Below, piece by piece: positions 20,090-28,178 of a stretch of 64,000 nt of DNA (position 1 is the first letter of the stretch; the number at the start of each line of letters is the position of its first letter). Origin of the DNA: Phycisphaerales bacterium (lineage in GTDB: Bacteria; Planctomycetota; Phycisphaerae; Phycisphaerales; UBA1924); assembly GCA_029260295.1 (NCBI GenBank), contig JAJDDN010000003.1:62001-126000 (forward strand), written 5' to 3'. Below the pieces are notes generated by a model. The model was given only the letters and a program-made list of their open reading frames with translations. It was not told the DNA's origin and made no database searches. The position numbers and the translations under genes are program-made.

Positions 20090-22015
20090 ATGGGAAAAAT
20101 CATTGGAATCGACCTCGGGACCACCAACTCGGTTGTTGCCGTCATGGAAGGGGACACCCCAAAGGTCCTCATCAATAGCTCGGGCAACCGCACAACCCCG
20201 TCCGTCGTCGGGTTCACCGACAAAGGCGAGCGACTGGTCGGCCAGCAGGCCAAGCACCAACAAGTCACCAACCCAGAGAACACCGTCTTCTCGATCAAAC
20301 GCTTCATGGGGCGTCGCCACAGCGAGGTCTCCTCCGAAGAAAAATTGATCCCCTACAAGCTCACCGGAGGCGACTCGGACTTCGTCCAGGTCAAAATCCG
20401 CGGCGAAGAATACTCCCCACAACAAATCTCCGCGATGACCCTCGGCGAGCTCAAGAGAACCGCTGAAGATTACCTCGGCGAAGAAGTCACCGAAGCGGTC
20501 ATCACTGTCCCGGCGTACTTCAACGATGCCCAGCGCCAGGCAACCAAAGACGCCGGCGAGATTGCGGGACTGACCGTCAAACGGATCATCAACGAACCAA
20601 CCGCAGCCGCACTTGCATACGGGCTCGAAAAGAAATCCAACAAGAAGATCGCGGTCTTCGACCTCGGCGGCGGCACCTTCGATGTCTCCGTCATGGAGAT
20701 CGGCGACGACGGCGACGGGGGCTCGGTATTCGAAGTCCTCTCAACCAACGGCGACACCCACCTGGGCGGCGACGACTGGGACCAGCGTCTCATCGACTTC
20801 CTTGCTGAAGAGTTCCGCAAGAAAGAGGGTGTAGACCTGAAAACCGATCCAATGGCGATGCAGCGGCTCAAAGAGTCCGCAGAAAAAGCCAAGATCGAGC
20901 TCTCGGGTTCGCAAGAATCCACAATCAACCTGCCGTTTATTACCGCGACCGATTCGGGACCTAAGCACCTCCAGGAAACCCTGAGCCGTGCCAAGTTCGA
21001 GACGCTTTGTGGTGACCTGTTCGATCGCCTGATCGCTCCGTGTAAGAACGCACTCAAGGACGCGAAGATCGACATCAGCAAGATTGATGAGGTCGTTCTG
21101 GTCGGTGGTTCGAGCCGGATGCCAAAGGTCCAAGAGATCGCCAAGGAAATCTTTGGTAAGGACCCATCCAAGTCCGTCAACCCTGACGAAGTCGTCGCAC
21201 TCGGTGCCGCGGTCCAAGGCGGAGTCATGAGCGGATCGGTCAAGGATGTCCTCCTCCTCGATGTGACCCCGTTGTCACTCGGTGTCGAGACCATGGGCGG
21301 CGTGATGACCAATCTCATCGAACGCAACACGACCATTCCTACGACCAAGACCGAAACATTCTCGACCGCGGCTGACAACCAGCCATCGGTTCAGATCCAT
21401 GTCCTGCAGGGCGAGCGAGAGTTTGCCAAGGACAACCGGACACTCGGGATGTTTGAGCTCGCTGATATTCCACCGGCGGCGCGTGGCACGCCTCAGATCG
21501 AGGTCGCCTTCAAAATCGACGCCAACGGCATCCTGGAGGTCTCGGCGACCGACAAGGGCACCGGCAAGAAGGCCGACATCCGGATCGAAGGTTCTGGTGG
21601 TCTATCAGACGACGAGATCACCAAGATGAAGGCCGACGCCGAGGCACACGCCGACGAAGACAAGAAGCGTCGTGAGCTTGTTGACCTCAAAAACCGTGCC
21701 GACGCGATGGTCGCCCAGACCCGAAAATCGCTCGAAGAGCACGGTGACAAGGTCGGCCCGGATGTCCGATCCAAGATCGAAACCGCAGCTTCAGCACTCG
21801 AAGAGAAGATCAAGGACGAGCACATCACCAAGGAAGCCCTCGAGCCAGCCCTCAAGGGACTCGAAGACGCTTCAATGGAACTCGGCAAGGTCATCTACGA
21901 GCAAGCCGCCGCCGAAGCCCAGAACGCGGCTCCAGCCGACGACGGTGCAGAAGTCGAAGGCGATGTCATCGACGCAGACTTCGAAGTGAACCCCCCAAGC
22001 GACGAAGAGAAGTAA
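20090..22015 (+). CDS. dnaK: molecular chaperone DnaK (Hsp70)
   Basis: 641-residue Hsp70, normal length. The nucleotide-binding domain shows [16 protein letters not shown], the [17 protein letters not shown] block, [30 protein letters not shown] and the [16 protein letters not shown] loop. The linker [19 protein letters not shown] leads into the substrate-binding domain ([33 protein letters not shown]). The C-terminus is acidic and ends [10 protein letters not shown] rather than EEVD-like. Start set at ATG 20090 with GAAAGGAAG upstream; an earlier ATG at 20054 has no ribosome site. grpE and dnaJ are not adjacent. Transcription is probably sigma-54 dependent. Confidence 0.97.
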   Translation: MGKIIGIDLGTTNSVVAVMEGDTPKVLINSSGNRTTPSVVGFTDKGERLVGQQAKHQQVTNPENTVFSIKRFMGRRHSEVSSEEKLIPYKLTGGDSDFVQVKIRGEEYSPQQISAMTLGELKRTAEDYLGEEVTEAVITVPAYFNDAQRQATKDAGEIAGLTVKRIINEPTAAALAYGLEKKSNKKIAVFDLGGGTFDVSVMEIGDDGDGGSVFEVLSTNGDTHLGGDDWDQRLIDFLAEEFRKKEGVDLKTDPMAMQRLKESAEKAKIELSGSQESTINLPFITATDSGPKHLQETLSRAKFETLCGDLFDRLIAPCKNALKDAKIDISKIDEVVLVGGSSRMPKVQEIAKEIFGKDPSKSVNPDEVVALGAAVQGGVMSGSVKDVLLLDVTPLSLGVETMGGVMTNLIERNTTIPTTKTETFSTAADNQPSVQIHVLQGEREFAKDNRTLGMFELADIPPAARGTPQIEVAFKIDANGILEVSATDKGTGKKADIRIEGSGGLSDDEITKMKADAEAHADEDKKRRELVDLKNRADAMVAQTRKSLEEHGDKVGPDVRSKIETAASALEEKIKDEHITKEALEPALKGLEDASMELGKVIYEQAAAEAQNAAPADDGAEVEGDVIDADFEVNPPSDEEK

Positions 22016-22039
22016 TCGTCAGATCAACTGAGTCTTTGA

Positions 22040-22065
22040 GCCCGTCCCATCTGGGGCGGGTTTTT
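22040..22065 (+). terminator. intrinsic terminator after dnaK
   Basis: Hairpin CCCGTCCC / GGGGCGGG (one mismatch, ATCT loop) followed by five T. It overlaps the stop of the convergent gene by 2 nt. Confidence 0.75.
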
Positions 22066-23065
22066 ACTTGGGCTTCGGGAGCGAATGACCTTCGCATGTC
22101 CACAGCAGCGAGAGCGGGACGCGGTTGCGAGCCGGGAGCGCCATGACCACCACAAACCGAGCGATCTTGCGTCCAGCAAATACACCGACACTAATCGCTG
22201 TAAACTGGACCCCGATCATAATCGGGACGATGATCGGTGCGTAATACCCGCGAGCGATCTCCCGAGCCCACTGGAACGAGCTATCGGTGCTGTTGATTCC
22301 GATTACAATCGCAGCAGCGACGAAGCACGCAACCAGCGGGACCAATATTGCCCGCCTCTTGGTCCCACCCAGAAGCGTGACACTCCAGAATACCCCGCAC
22401 AGCACGCCGACGATGATGCCCGGGATCAGCATGATGAGGAACTCCCCGTCCACATTGGCCCAGACACCGCCCGCCTGCTCGATGGTTGAATCGAGATGGT
22501 CCTTCCGCCACTCTTCAGATATGGTCACCCAGCGGAACGATCTTGATCCGGCCCCGGGGAACACAACCGTTGTGCCGGTTGTCGTGGTAATGGTTGTGGT
22601 CCCATTGAATACCGTTGGCAATGTAGTTGTCGTAGTTGTTGGCGCTGCCGTTGGCGTGGTGCCACCCGTGGCATTAACCGCCGCGGCCTGGGCCTCCTTG
22701 GCCTTGCCCCATTCCTCGTGAGAGGCCCCGATGATCTCCGCAAGATTCTCGCTCGCAAGCTCGGTGGCACTCAGCGACAACCCCGTAAGAACCACCGTGC
22801 TCCCTGCCAACGCCCCCAGCAACAGAACAATCCATACCGCCGCGATGATCGACCTGAAACGGTTGACCCAGTGTGACATCGACGGGTAGGTCTGCAGCGC
22901 GGCGACCGTCCCGCATTCGGGGCAGCGGGTGATCGCCATGCCATAGTGTGGTTCTTTGGTGACGGTTTGCCCGTAGAGATTGAACCCGCACCCGATGCAT
23001 GCGCGGTCCGCGCGGATTTCGTCAGGCATGTACGCTTCGGATTGATTCTGTTGTTGATCAGTCAT
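22064..23065 (-). CDS. zinc-ribbon membrane protein with Thr-rich extracellular loop, paralog 1
   Basis: 333 residues, no named family. N-terminal zinc ribbon C-I-G-C...C-P-E-C (CIGCGFNLYGQTV...TRCPECGTVA), an aromatic segment (SHWVNRFRSIIAA), one membrane helix, then a very Thr-rich stretch (TTTTTTLPTVFNGTTTITTTTG), and three to four further helices in the C-terminal half. It shares the layout HYGMAITRCPECG...SHWVNRFR with the neighbour at 23082 (HYGLAVVVCPSCD...QFWRNFRR), so the two are paralogs. It lies 16 nt downstream of that gene on the same strand and probably shares its mRNA. Confidence 0.75.
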   Translation of the reverse strand: MTDQQQNQSEAYMPDEIRADRACIGCGFNLYGQTVTKEPHYGMAITRCPECGTVAALQTYPSMSHWVNRFRSIIAAVWIVLLLGALAGSTVVLTGLSLSATELASENLAEIIGASHEEWGKAKEAQAAAVNATGGTTPTAAPTTTTTTLPTVFNGTTTITTTTGTTVVFPGAGSRSFRWVTISEEWRKDHLDSTIEQAGGVWANVDGEFLIMLIPGIIVGVLCGVFWSVTLLGGTKRRAILVPLVACFVAAAIVIGINSTDSSFQWAREIARGYYAPIIVPIMIGVQFTAISVGVFAGRKIARFVVVMALPARNRVPLSLLWTCEGHSLPKPK

Positions 23066-23081
23066 TTCTAGAATCTCTCAG

Positions 23082-23765
23082 TTAATGGCTTCGCTCAATG
23101 CTCTTGAGGCGTTTACGACGAAGTTTTCGGAACTTCCGATTCGGGGAGCGGGACATGAATGGCGATAGAAACTTCGCGGGCAAAAACCCGACGAAGGCGC
23201 ACACAATGACAAACGAGAACAGCGATGCACGCAGGATAAAATCGTTCGCTGACCATGTGTGATAACTAAAATCAAACCCGCCGATCTTCGACATCATCAA
23301 TGTCAGGCCCATGAAGATGTAATCGACCCAGGTAAAGAACACCCCAAAGATCACCAACGCTATCAATGGCACAACCGCGTGCTGATGGCGGTACACCAAA
23401 CGGATCACGCATCCCGAAGCGCACGCCAGAGCCGGGATCAGAATGGCCGTCGCCCACGCGCCGAACTGCCTGCCGGGGTCGATCGATTGGAAGTTTGACG
23501 AGTCAAACTCTCGCCCCCACATTACCAGTCCGAACATCAGTGCACCGAGTGCGATCGAAAGAAAGACTTTGAATATCACCAGCCGGATCGATTGATGTAG
23601 CCGCCGGAAGTTTCGCCAGAACTGGATATCAGGATGCCTCGTCCGCACGCACGCCGTATCGCATGACGGGCACACCACCACCGCCAGCCCGTAATGAAGG
23701 TCAGGGACCGCCCGAATCCGGGCCAGTTCAGTCATACAGGATGGGCAAATGTGAGATCTGGGCAC
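23082..23765 (-). CDS. zinc-ribbon membrane protein, paralog 2
   Basis: 227 residues with GTG start. The zinc ribbon is HICPSCMTELARI...VVCPSCDTACV near the N-terminus; five hydrophobic segments follow (for example FLSIALGALMFGLVMW, VVPLIALVIFGVFFTWVDYIFMGL, LFSFVIVCAFVGFLP). The C-terminal tail is very basic (RSPNRKFRKLRRKRLKSI), so it should face the cytoplasm. Relationship to the neighbour is described there. The TACAAT box is 9 nt before the GTG, with no ribosome site. Function unknown. Confidence 0.72.
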   Translation of the reverse strand: MPRSHICPSCMTELARIRAVPDLHYGLAVVVCPSCDTACVRTRHPDIQFWRNFRRLHQSIRLVIFKVFLSIALGALMFGLVMWGREFDSSNFQSIDPGRQFGAWATAILIPALACASGCVIRLVYRHQHAVVPLIALVIFGVFFTWVDYIFMGLTLMMSKIGGFDFSYHTWSANDFILRASLFSFVIVCAFVGFLPAKFLSPFMSRSPNRKFRKLRRKRLKSIERSH

Positions 23766-23938
23766 GCGTATCCCATTGTACGGGAATTGGCCAACTCAAT
23801 TGCACACGCGGTCTATCCCAGCCCATCCCCGGCTCTTTCCGGCACCCAACCCCTTGACAATTCCATGCTTGCGGGCTTTGCTCTCCGTCCCGGTGGGGAC
23901 CGGGATCAGATCACGCAATACGCACAAGGATTTCACAT

Positions 23939-24880
23939 ATGAAGCTCATCACCCGCCGTCACCGTCTCGGTGCCCTCGCCATCGCCCTCACCTTCCTCAA
24001 TTGTTCATCCGCCCTAGCAAACGACCGCAGCGACGCAATGGCCCGCCTAGAAGCCGCCCAGCATGCTCTTGCAGCGGCCCAATCCGAGCTCACCGCCGCC
24101 CAAGCAGAGGCAAGCCAGTACACCAGTTCGGATTCCTCCCATTCGGCCAGCCGTTCAACCCAGCCGGAGAGTACCGAAACCGCCCCTGAGCCGGTCGTCA
24201 ATGTGATCAAGATTCTCGATTGGAACGAGGGCTGGAAGTACAGCTTCAGTGCCGGGATCTCGGGCGCCTCTGGCAACAACGAGAACTTCTCAGGCCGCGT
24301 ATCGCTTGGCGGCGAACGCCTCACCGAAACCATGGAAACCACAATCCGTGCCTCGTACCTCTACTCCACCTCCGAAGGCCAACGCTCCGCATCCAGAGGC
24401 GAGCTCAACATCCACAACGACTGGCTCCTCGACGGCCCATGGCGGTACTTCGCCCAGGGCAAGTATGAATACGAAGAGTTCCAAGCATGGCAGCACCGCC
24501 TCAGCGGGGCGGGGGGCTTTGGGTACGAGTTCATCAACAACGACAAGACCACACTCGTAGGCCGCGGCGGCCTCGGTGGTTCCTATGAGTTCGGATCCAA
24601 CGCCGACGAGAAGCTCGTCCCCGAAGGACTCCTCGGCCTCGACTGGTCACACAAACTCTCGACCAGCACCACCCTCAAAGCCAACTCGACCTACTACCCA
24701 AGCTTCAACAACATGGGCGAGTTCCGCCTCAACTCCGGGGTAGGCATCGAGATCGTCCTCGACGCCGAGACCGGCATGACCATGAACGCCGGCCTCGAAC
24801 ACCGCCACGACTCCGAAGCCGGAACGGGCATCCGACCAAACGATGTCGATTACTACATGGGCGTTGGCTGGAAATTCTGA
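23939..24880 (+). CDS. DUF481/YdiY-type outer-membrane beta-barrel protein
   Basis: 313 residues. Signal peptide (LGALAIALTFLNCSSALA), then a coiled-coil segment with heptads (ARLEAAQHALAAAQSELTAAQAEA, residues ~35-60), a Ser-rich linker, and a barrel domain of the DUF481 type: NWGWKYSF-like start 'DWNEGWKYSFSAGISGASGNNE', regular amphipathic strands with Gly/Tyr/aromatics, and a C-terminal Phe (YYMGVGWKF), as expected for an outer-membrane insertion signal. Good ribosome site AAGGA before the ATG. A TTGACA-like -35 at 23855 with a weak TTTGCT -10 at 17 nt spacing lies upstream, followed by a short hairpin (CCCGGT / ACCGGG) in the leader. Confidence 0.82.
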   Translation: MKLITRRHRLGALAIALTFLNCSSALANDRSDAMARLEAAQHALAAAQSELTAAQAEASQYTSSDSSHSASRSTQPESTETAPEPVVNVIKILDWNEGWKYSFSAGISGASGNNENFSGRVSLGGERLTETMETTIRASYLYSTSEGQRSASRGELNIHNDWLLDGPWRYFAQGKYEYEEFQAWQHRLSGAGGFGYEFINNDKTTLVGRGGLGGSYEFGSNADEKLVPEGLLGLDWSHKLSTSTTLKANSTYYPSFNNMGEFRLNSGVGIEIVLDAETGMTMNAGLEHRHDSEAGTGIRPNDVDYYMGVGWKF

Positions 24881-24938
24881 AATATACAACTACAAATGAA
24901 CAATCTGTTAGCTCATTCTCATATGCCTAGCATATAGA

Positions 24939-26054
24939 ATGGATGATTTATCTGAATCACTTTTTTCATCAGAAAGCTATTTGAGCCCGACTCTTCCCTG
25001 GTCGCTTCCTGTTGAAATCCAGAATCAAGAAGTGCTTACTGATCGATCTGAACTACTTAGCAGGCTCGGGACTCTAAATCTTGTAACAGTGGAGCACAAA
25101 GTTGCCAAGGTTCTGCAACAATACCCAGAATGCCGAGATAGCGATACTGCGTTAGCGATTCGGTACTGGAAAAAATTTCAACCGGACATACTCGAAAAAA
25201 ACAAGCCGCTATCGCTTGATGTACTACATCACCTCCAACCGATGACAACGATCATCAGATGCCGACAACATATACAAAATGACCTCAGTCTGTTTCAAGG
25301 CGCCCCCAGAACCCGTCGCCGGCGGGGCGATCTTCAGATGGAGTTTTTTCAATACCTTTCTGAGCAGAAAGCAACTCAACCAGAAATCACGGTTTACCTT
25401 GACGAAACAGGGACTGATGGCCAATCCAACTATATGGGTATCGGTGGAATATGTGTCATTGACAATCGACAGTACGAACTCACCCTCCAACAATTTAATA
25501 ACTGGAGAGAGGATTTAAATTACCCTGAAACTTTTCATTTCGCAGATGCGAGTTCAAAAAACGCTGACTATTTTATGCAACTTGCCGCCCAGCTTTCCAA
25601 AAGGAGAACTGGCCTTATGTTCTTCGGCTACGCAACTGAAGTCAAAGGCGCAAGAAATCAAAAAATCGCCGATCTCATAATTCAACTTGTCTCTGATATT
25701 GTCGACTACATGCAAGAAAACGGATGCTTAAACACACACCGGCATTTGCGAATAGTCAAAGAAGCTGAAGCTCAGTTTGACAACATGCACCTAGATCAAC
25801 TTCGTAAGGATGTCGCCGAACACTTGTATCATCACAACGGTTCAATGATAAGCCTCACTGATATTCTTCCAAGGCCCAAAGGAAGGGAGGTCATGCTCGA
25901 ATGCGCCGACCTTATTGCCTCGTCTATGAGACGCCGATTGACCACAAACAGGGATATTCACAAAGATAGAATTTCAAGTGCTGTATTCAATGCGACAGGT
26001 TTAGTAGATGATTCTGAATCCAGTGCACTCTATATAATTCACCGTCTAAACTGA
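24939..26054 (+). CDS. DUF3800-domain protein, AT-rich and probably acquired
   Basis: 371 residues. The N-terminal ~150 residues are a helical region without recognised family. From about residue 150 the DUF3800 core appears: YLDETGTDG with the paired acidic residues, MGIGGICVIDNRQY, and near the end EVMLECADLIASSMRRR carrying another conserved acidic residue; this pattern is that of an RNase H-like nuclease fold. DUF3800 genes are common in defence islands and next to mobile elements, but their role is unproved. Codon use and base composition are clearly AT-richer than the neighbours. A TAGCAT box 5 nt before the ATG makes it a leaderless candidate too. No partner gene, repeat or att site is visible around it. 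Confidence 0.75.
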   Translation: MDDLSESLFSSESYLSPTLPWSLPVEIQNQEVLTDRSELLSRLGTLNLVTVEHKVAKVLQQYPECRDSDTALAIRYWKKFQPDILEKNKPLSLDVLHHLQPMTTIIRCRQHIQNDLSLFQGAPRTRRRRGDLQMEFFQYLSEQKATQPEITVYLDETGTDGQSNYMGIGGICVIDNRQYELTLQQFNNWREDLNYPETFHFADASSKNADYFMQLAAQLSKRRTGLMFFGYATEVKGARNQKIADLIIQLVSDIVDYMQENGCLNTHRHLRIVKEAEAQFDNMHLDQLRKDVAEHLYHHNGSMISLTDILPRPKGREVMLECADLIASSMRRRLTTNRDIHKDRISSAVFNATGLVDDSESSALYIIHRLN

Positions 26055-26057
26055 TGG

Positions 26058-27347
26058 TTATAGAACCCGCCATTCACTCCCATCCCGCTCCACCCGCCGG
26101 TACAAGGTATCCCGCTCGACCGCTTCGTACCCCGCCTCATTGATCGCCACAATCAAATCCCGCTCGGTCGTCTCCTGGTGCGTGCCCTCCCCCACCGCTT
26201 TGGTAATGTCGTACCACACCACCGTCCCATCAATATCGTCGGCTCCCGCTTCGAGCATCACCTGAGCCATCGACAGCGACTGCATGATCCAGAACGCCTT
26301 GACATGCGGGAAGTTGTCGAGCATCAACCGGGTCACCGCGATCGTCCGCAGGTTCTCGACCCCGGCCGGGCCGCTCAGGTGTTCAAGCTCCGATCCATCC
26401 GGAAAGAACGGTAGCGGCGTGATCGTCTGGTAATACCCACCCTTCGACGACATCGAAGGCGTCGGCAGCGTTGCCCCCTCGCCAGTAAGCGTAATCACCG
26501 GCGCCGTGATCTCTTCAGACTCCGGCACACCCTTAGCAATATACCCCTCGGCATCGCCCTCATACCCCAACCGATGCAAGGCTTGGTCCTGCGACCGACG
26601 CAGGATTTCCATATGACGCAGCCGTTCTTCGCGTTTGTCTACATGCCCATACAACATCGTGCAGTTGGTGTTCAATCCAAGTTCATGAGCAACCAGATGC
26701 ACATCGAGCCATTCGTGGGCGCCGATCTTGGTCTTGAACGCTTCCTTATGAACCCGTTCATCAAACACCTCCGCCCCGCCCCCGGGCAGCGACCCCAGCC
26801 CGGCTTCCATCAACCGTTCCAATACCCAGCGGACGCCGGACTTGATATCGTCCTTCTTGTAGACCTTGGCGATGCGTGCCAGGTGAACCAGTTCAACAGC
26901 GGTGAACGCTTTAAGGTGCACATTGGGTGCGACCTCGGTCAACGCCTTGAGCATGTCGGTGTAATACTCAAACGGCAGGTACGGGCTCAGCCCCCCCACG
27001 ATGTGCATCTCCGTCGCGCCAGATTCAACCGCCTTGCGTCCCTCTTCCTTGATGTACTCAATATCCCGCGTGTACTCACCGTCATCACCCTTCTTCCGAG
27101 CAAACTCACAGAACTTGCATGACAAGGCACAGATGTTGGTGTAGTTCAAATGTCGGTTGATGTTGTAGTACGCCACGCCCGGATGCATCCGGTCGCGAAC
27201 CATCTTGGCGAGTTCGAGGACCGTCCAGAGGTCCTTGGTTTCATAAAGCACATGACCGTCATCGAGCGACAGCCGTTTCCCGTTGCGGACTTTTTCAGAG
27301 ATCGGAATCAAGGCGGGATCAAGATTTGGAAGAACTGCTGTGGTCAT
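26058..27347 (-). CDS. mqnE: aminofutalosine synthase MqnE (radical SAM)
   Basis: 429 residues. Radical SAM enzyme that joins chorismate-derived 3-[(1-carboxyvinyl)oxy]benzoate to SAM's adenosyl group in the futalosine route to menaquinone. The cluster motif is C73-A-L-S-C77-K-F-C80; YYNINRHLNYTNIC precedes it, and TEMHIVGGLSPYLPFEYY, VHLKAFTAVELVHLARI and GLGSLPGGGAEVFDERVH follow, all typical of MqnE rather than MqnC. The frame stays open upstream to 27449, but only because it reads through repeat D; the family-matching start is ATG 27347, with TAGAAT 5 nt before it. Its presence implies menaquinone-based respiration. Confidence 0.95.
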   Translation of the reverse strand: MTTAVLPNLDPALIPISEKVRNGKRLSLDDGHVLYETKDLWTVLELAKMVRDRMHPGVAYYNINRHLNYTNICALSCKFCEFARKKGDDGEYTRDIEYIKEEGRKAVESGATEMHIVGGLSPYLPFEYYTDMLKALTEVAPNVHLKAFTAVELVHLARIAKVYKKDDIKSGVRWVLERLMEAGLGSLPGGGAEVFDERVHKEAFKTKIGAHEWLDVHLVAHELGLNTNCTMLYGHVDKREERLRHMEILRRSQDQALHRLGYEGDAEGYIAKGVPESEEITAPVITLTGEGATLPTPSMSSKGGYYQTITPLPFFPDGSELEHLSGPAGVENLRTIAVTRLMLDNFPHVKAFWIMQSLSMAQVMLEAGADDIDGTVVWYDITKAVGEGTHQETTERDLIVAINEAGYEAVERDTLYRRVERDGSEWRVL

Positions 27348-27352
27348 TCTGG

Positions 27353-27358
27353 ATTCTA
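27353..27358 (-). promoter_or_regulatory. -10 box for leaderless mqnE
   Basis: TAGAAT, then CCAGA, then the ATG at 27347 (minus strand). No ribosome site possible in the 5-nt spacer. Confidence 0.45.
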
Positions 27359-27372
27359 GGTCTACAAAGCAC

Positions 27373-27461
27373 GGGTGCCACTGCTTGACCGTCTTCGGCA
27401 AGCAGTGTCTGTTGACGCTCTCAAGACACGCCTTGCCGAAGACGGTCAAGGCGTGGCACCC
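27373..27461. repeat. dispersed cloverleaf-like palindromic element, copy D
   Basis: Best-preserved copy of the CTTG type. Arms GGGTGCCA / TGGCACCC; left hairpin CACTGCTTG / CAAGCAGTG with loop ACCGTCTTCGG; right hairpin CACGCCTTG / CAAGGCGTG with loop CCGAAGACGGT. The loops are exact reverse complements. The 3' end of the element abuts the rdgB stop codon. Confidence 0.9.
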
Positions 27462-28139
27462 TTAGATTGAAAGCGTCTTGATCTGCTCGATCATGCCTCG
27501 GACAGCGTCCCCGCGGTGCGAGACCGCGTTCTTGGCGGCTGAATCCAGTTCCGCGCTCGTCTTGATGTAGTCCGGCCCCACAAGGAAGATCGGATCGTAC
27601 CCGAACCCATTGGGCCCGCGTGGCACACTATCGCTCGGAGTTACATGCGGATGATCGACAGGCAATCCGATTCGTCCCTCGAACTTCCCCTCGCTGGTCG
27701 CCAGAATCGAGCCGTCGGAGTCCGCCAGAACCATGACGCACACAAACCGTGCTGAACGCTCGCTTGGTTCAAACTCATCGAGCTCAGAAAGCACGCGATC
27801 GATATTGTGATCATCCCGCTGCTGCCGGCTCATCCCCGCGGCTTGCCCCTCGGTCTCACCATCGAACGCATAATGCGAAGAGATCACCCCCGGACGACCA
27901 CCGATCGCATCAACAATCAATCCCGAATCATCCGCAAGACACGGCCGCCCCGTCGCCTTGGCGTAGGCGATCGCCTTGATCGTCGCGTTGTCTAAAAATG
28001 TATCGCCGTTCTCTTCGGGTTCGGGGAATGAATCTTCGATGTCACCGAGCCCGAGGATGTGGATACCCGTCCCTGAGAGTAGTGACCTGAGTTCTGCGAC
28101 TTTGCCGGGGTTCTGCGTTGCCAGGACGATGGTGCTCAT
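27462..28139 (-). CDS. rdgB: non-canonical purine NTP pyrophosphatase (RdgB/HAM1)
   Basis: 225 residues. Hydrolyses dITP, XTP and ITP to keep them out of DNA. Motifs: ATQNPGKVAELRSLL at the N-terminus, ENGDTFLDNATIKA, CLADDSGLIVDAIGGRPGVISSHYA, GPNGFGYDPIFLV and the C-terminal SHRGDAVRGM. Slightly longer than E. coli RdgB (197) through insertions near DDHNIDRVL. TATGAT 5 nt before the ATG implies a leaderless mRNA, divergent from the PfkB-type gene. Confidence 0.94.
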   Translation of the reverse strand: MSTIVLATQNPGKVAELRSLLSGTGIHILGLGDIEDSFPEPEENGDTFLDNATIKAIAYAKATGRPCLADDSGLIVDAIGGRPGVISSHYAFDGETEGQAAGMSRQQRDDHNIDRVLSELDEFEPSERSARFVCVMVLADSDGSILATSEGKFEGRIGLPVDHPHVTPSDSVPRGPNGFGYDPIFLVGPDYIKTSAELDSAAKNAVSHRGDAVRGMIEQIKTLSI

Positions 28140-28144
28140 GGGTC

Positions 28145-28172
28145 ATCATACGAACCCAAACCGGTCTATGCT
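28145..28172. promoter_or_regulatory. compact bidirectional leaderless promoter (rdgB / PfkB gene)
   Basis: Only 39 bp separate the two ATGs. Minus-strand TATGAT (28145-28150) sits 5 nt before the rdgB ATG; plus-strand TATGCT (28167-28172) sits 6 nt before the kinase ATG at 28179. Each gene's expected -35 falls on or next to the other's -10, so initiation in the two directions may compete. Confidence 0.5.
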
Positions 28173-28178
28173 CTGCCT

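Noticed and set aside
23797-23815. Second sigma-54 promoter before the DUF481 gene
   Set aside because: TTGGCCAACTCAATTGCA has GG and GC 13 nt apart instead of 12 and lacks the CAC core.
27348-27449. N-terminal extension of MqnE
   Set aside because: The extra codons read through the palindromic element D and give no family similarity; the family-matching start is 27347.
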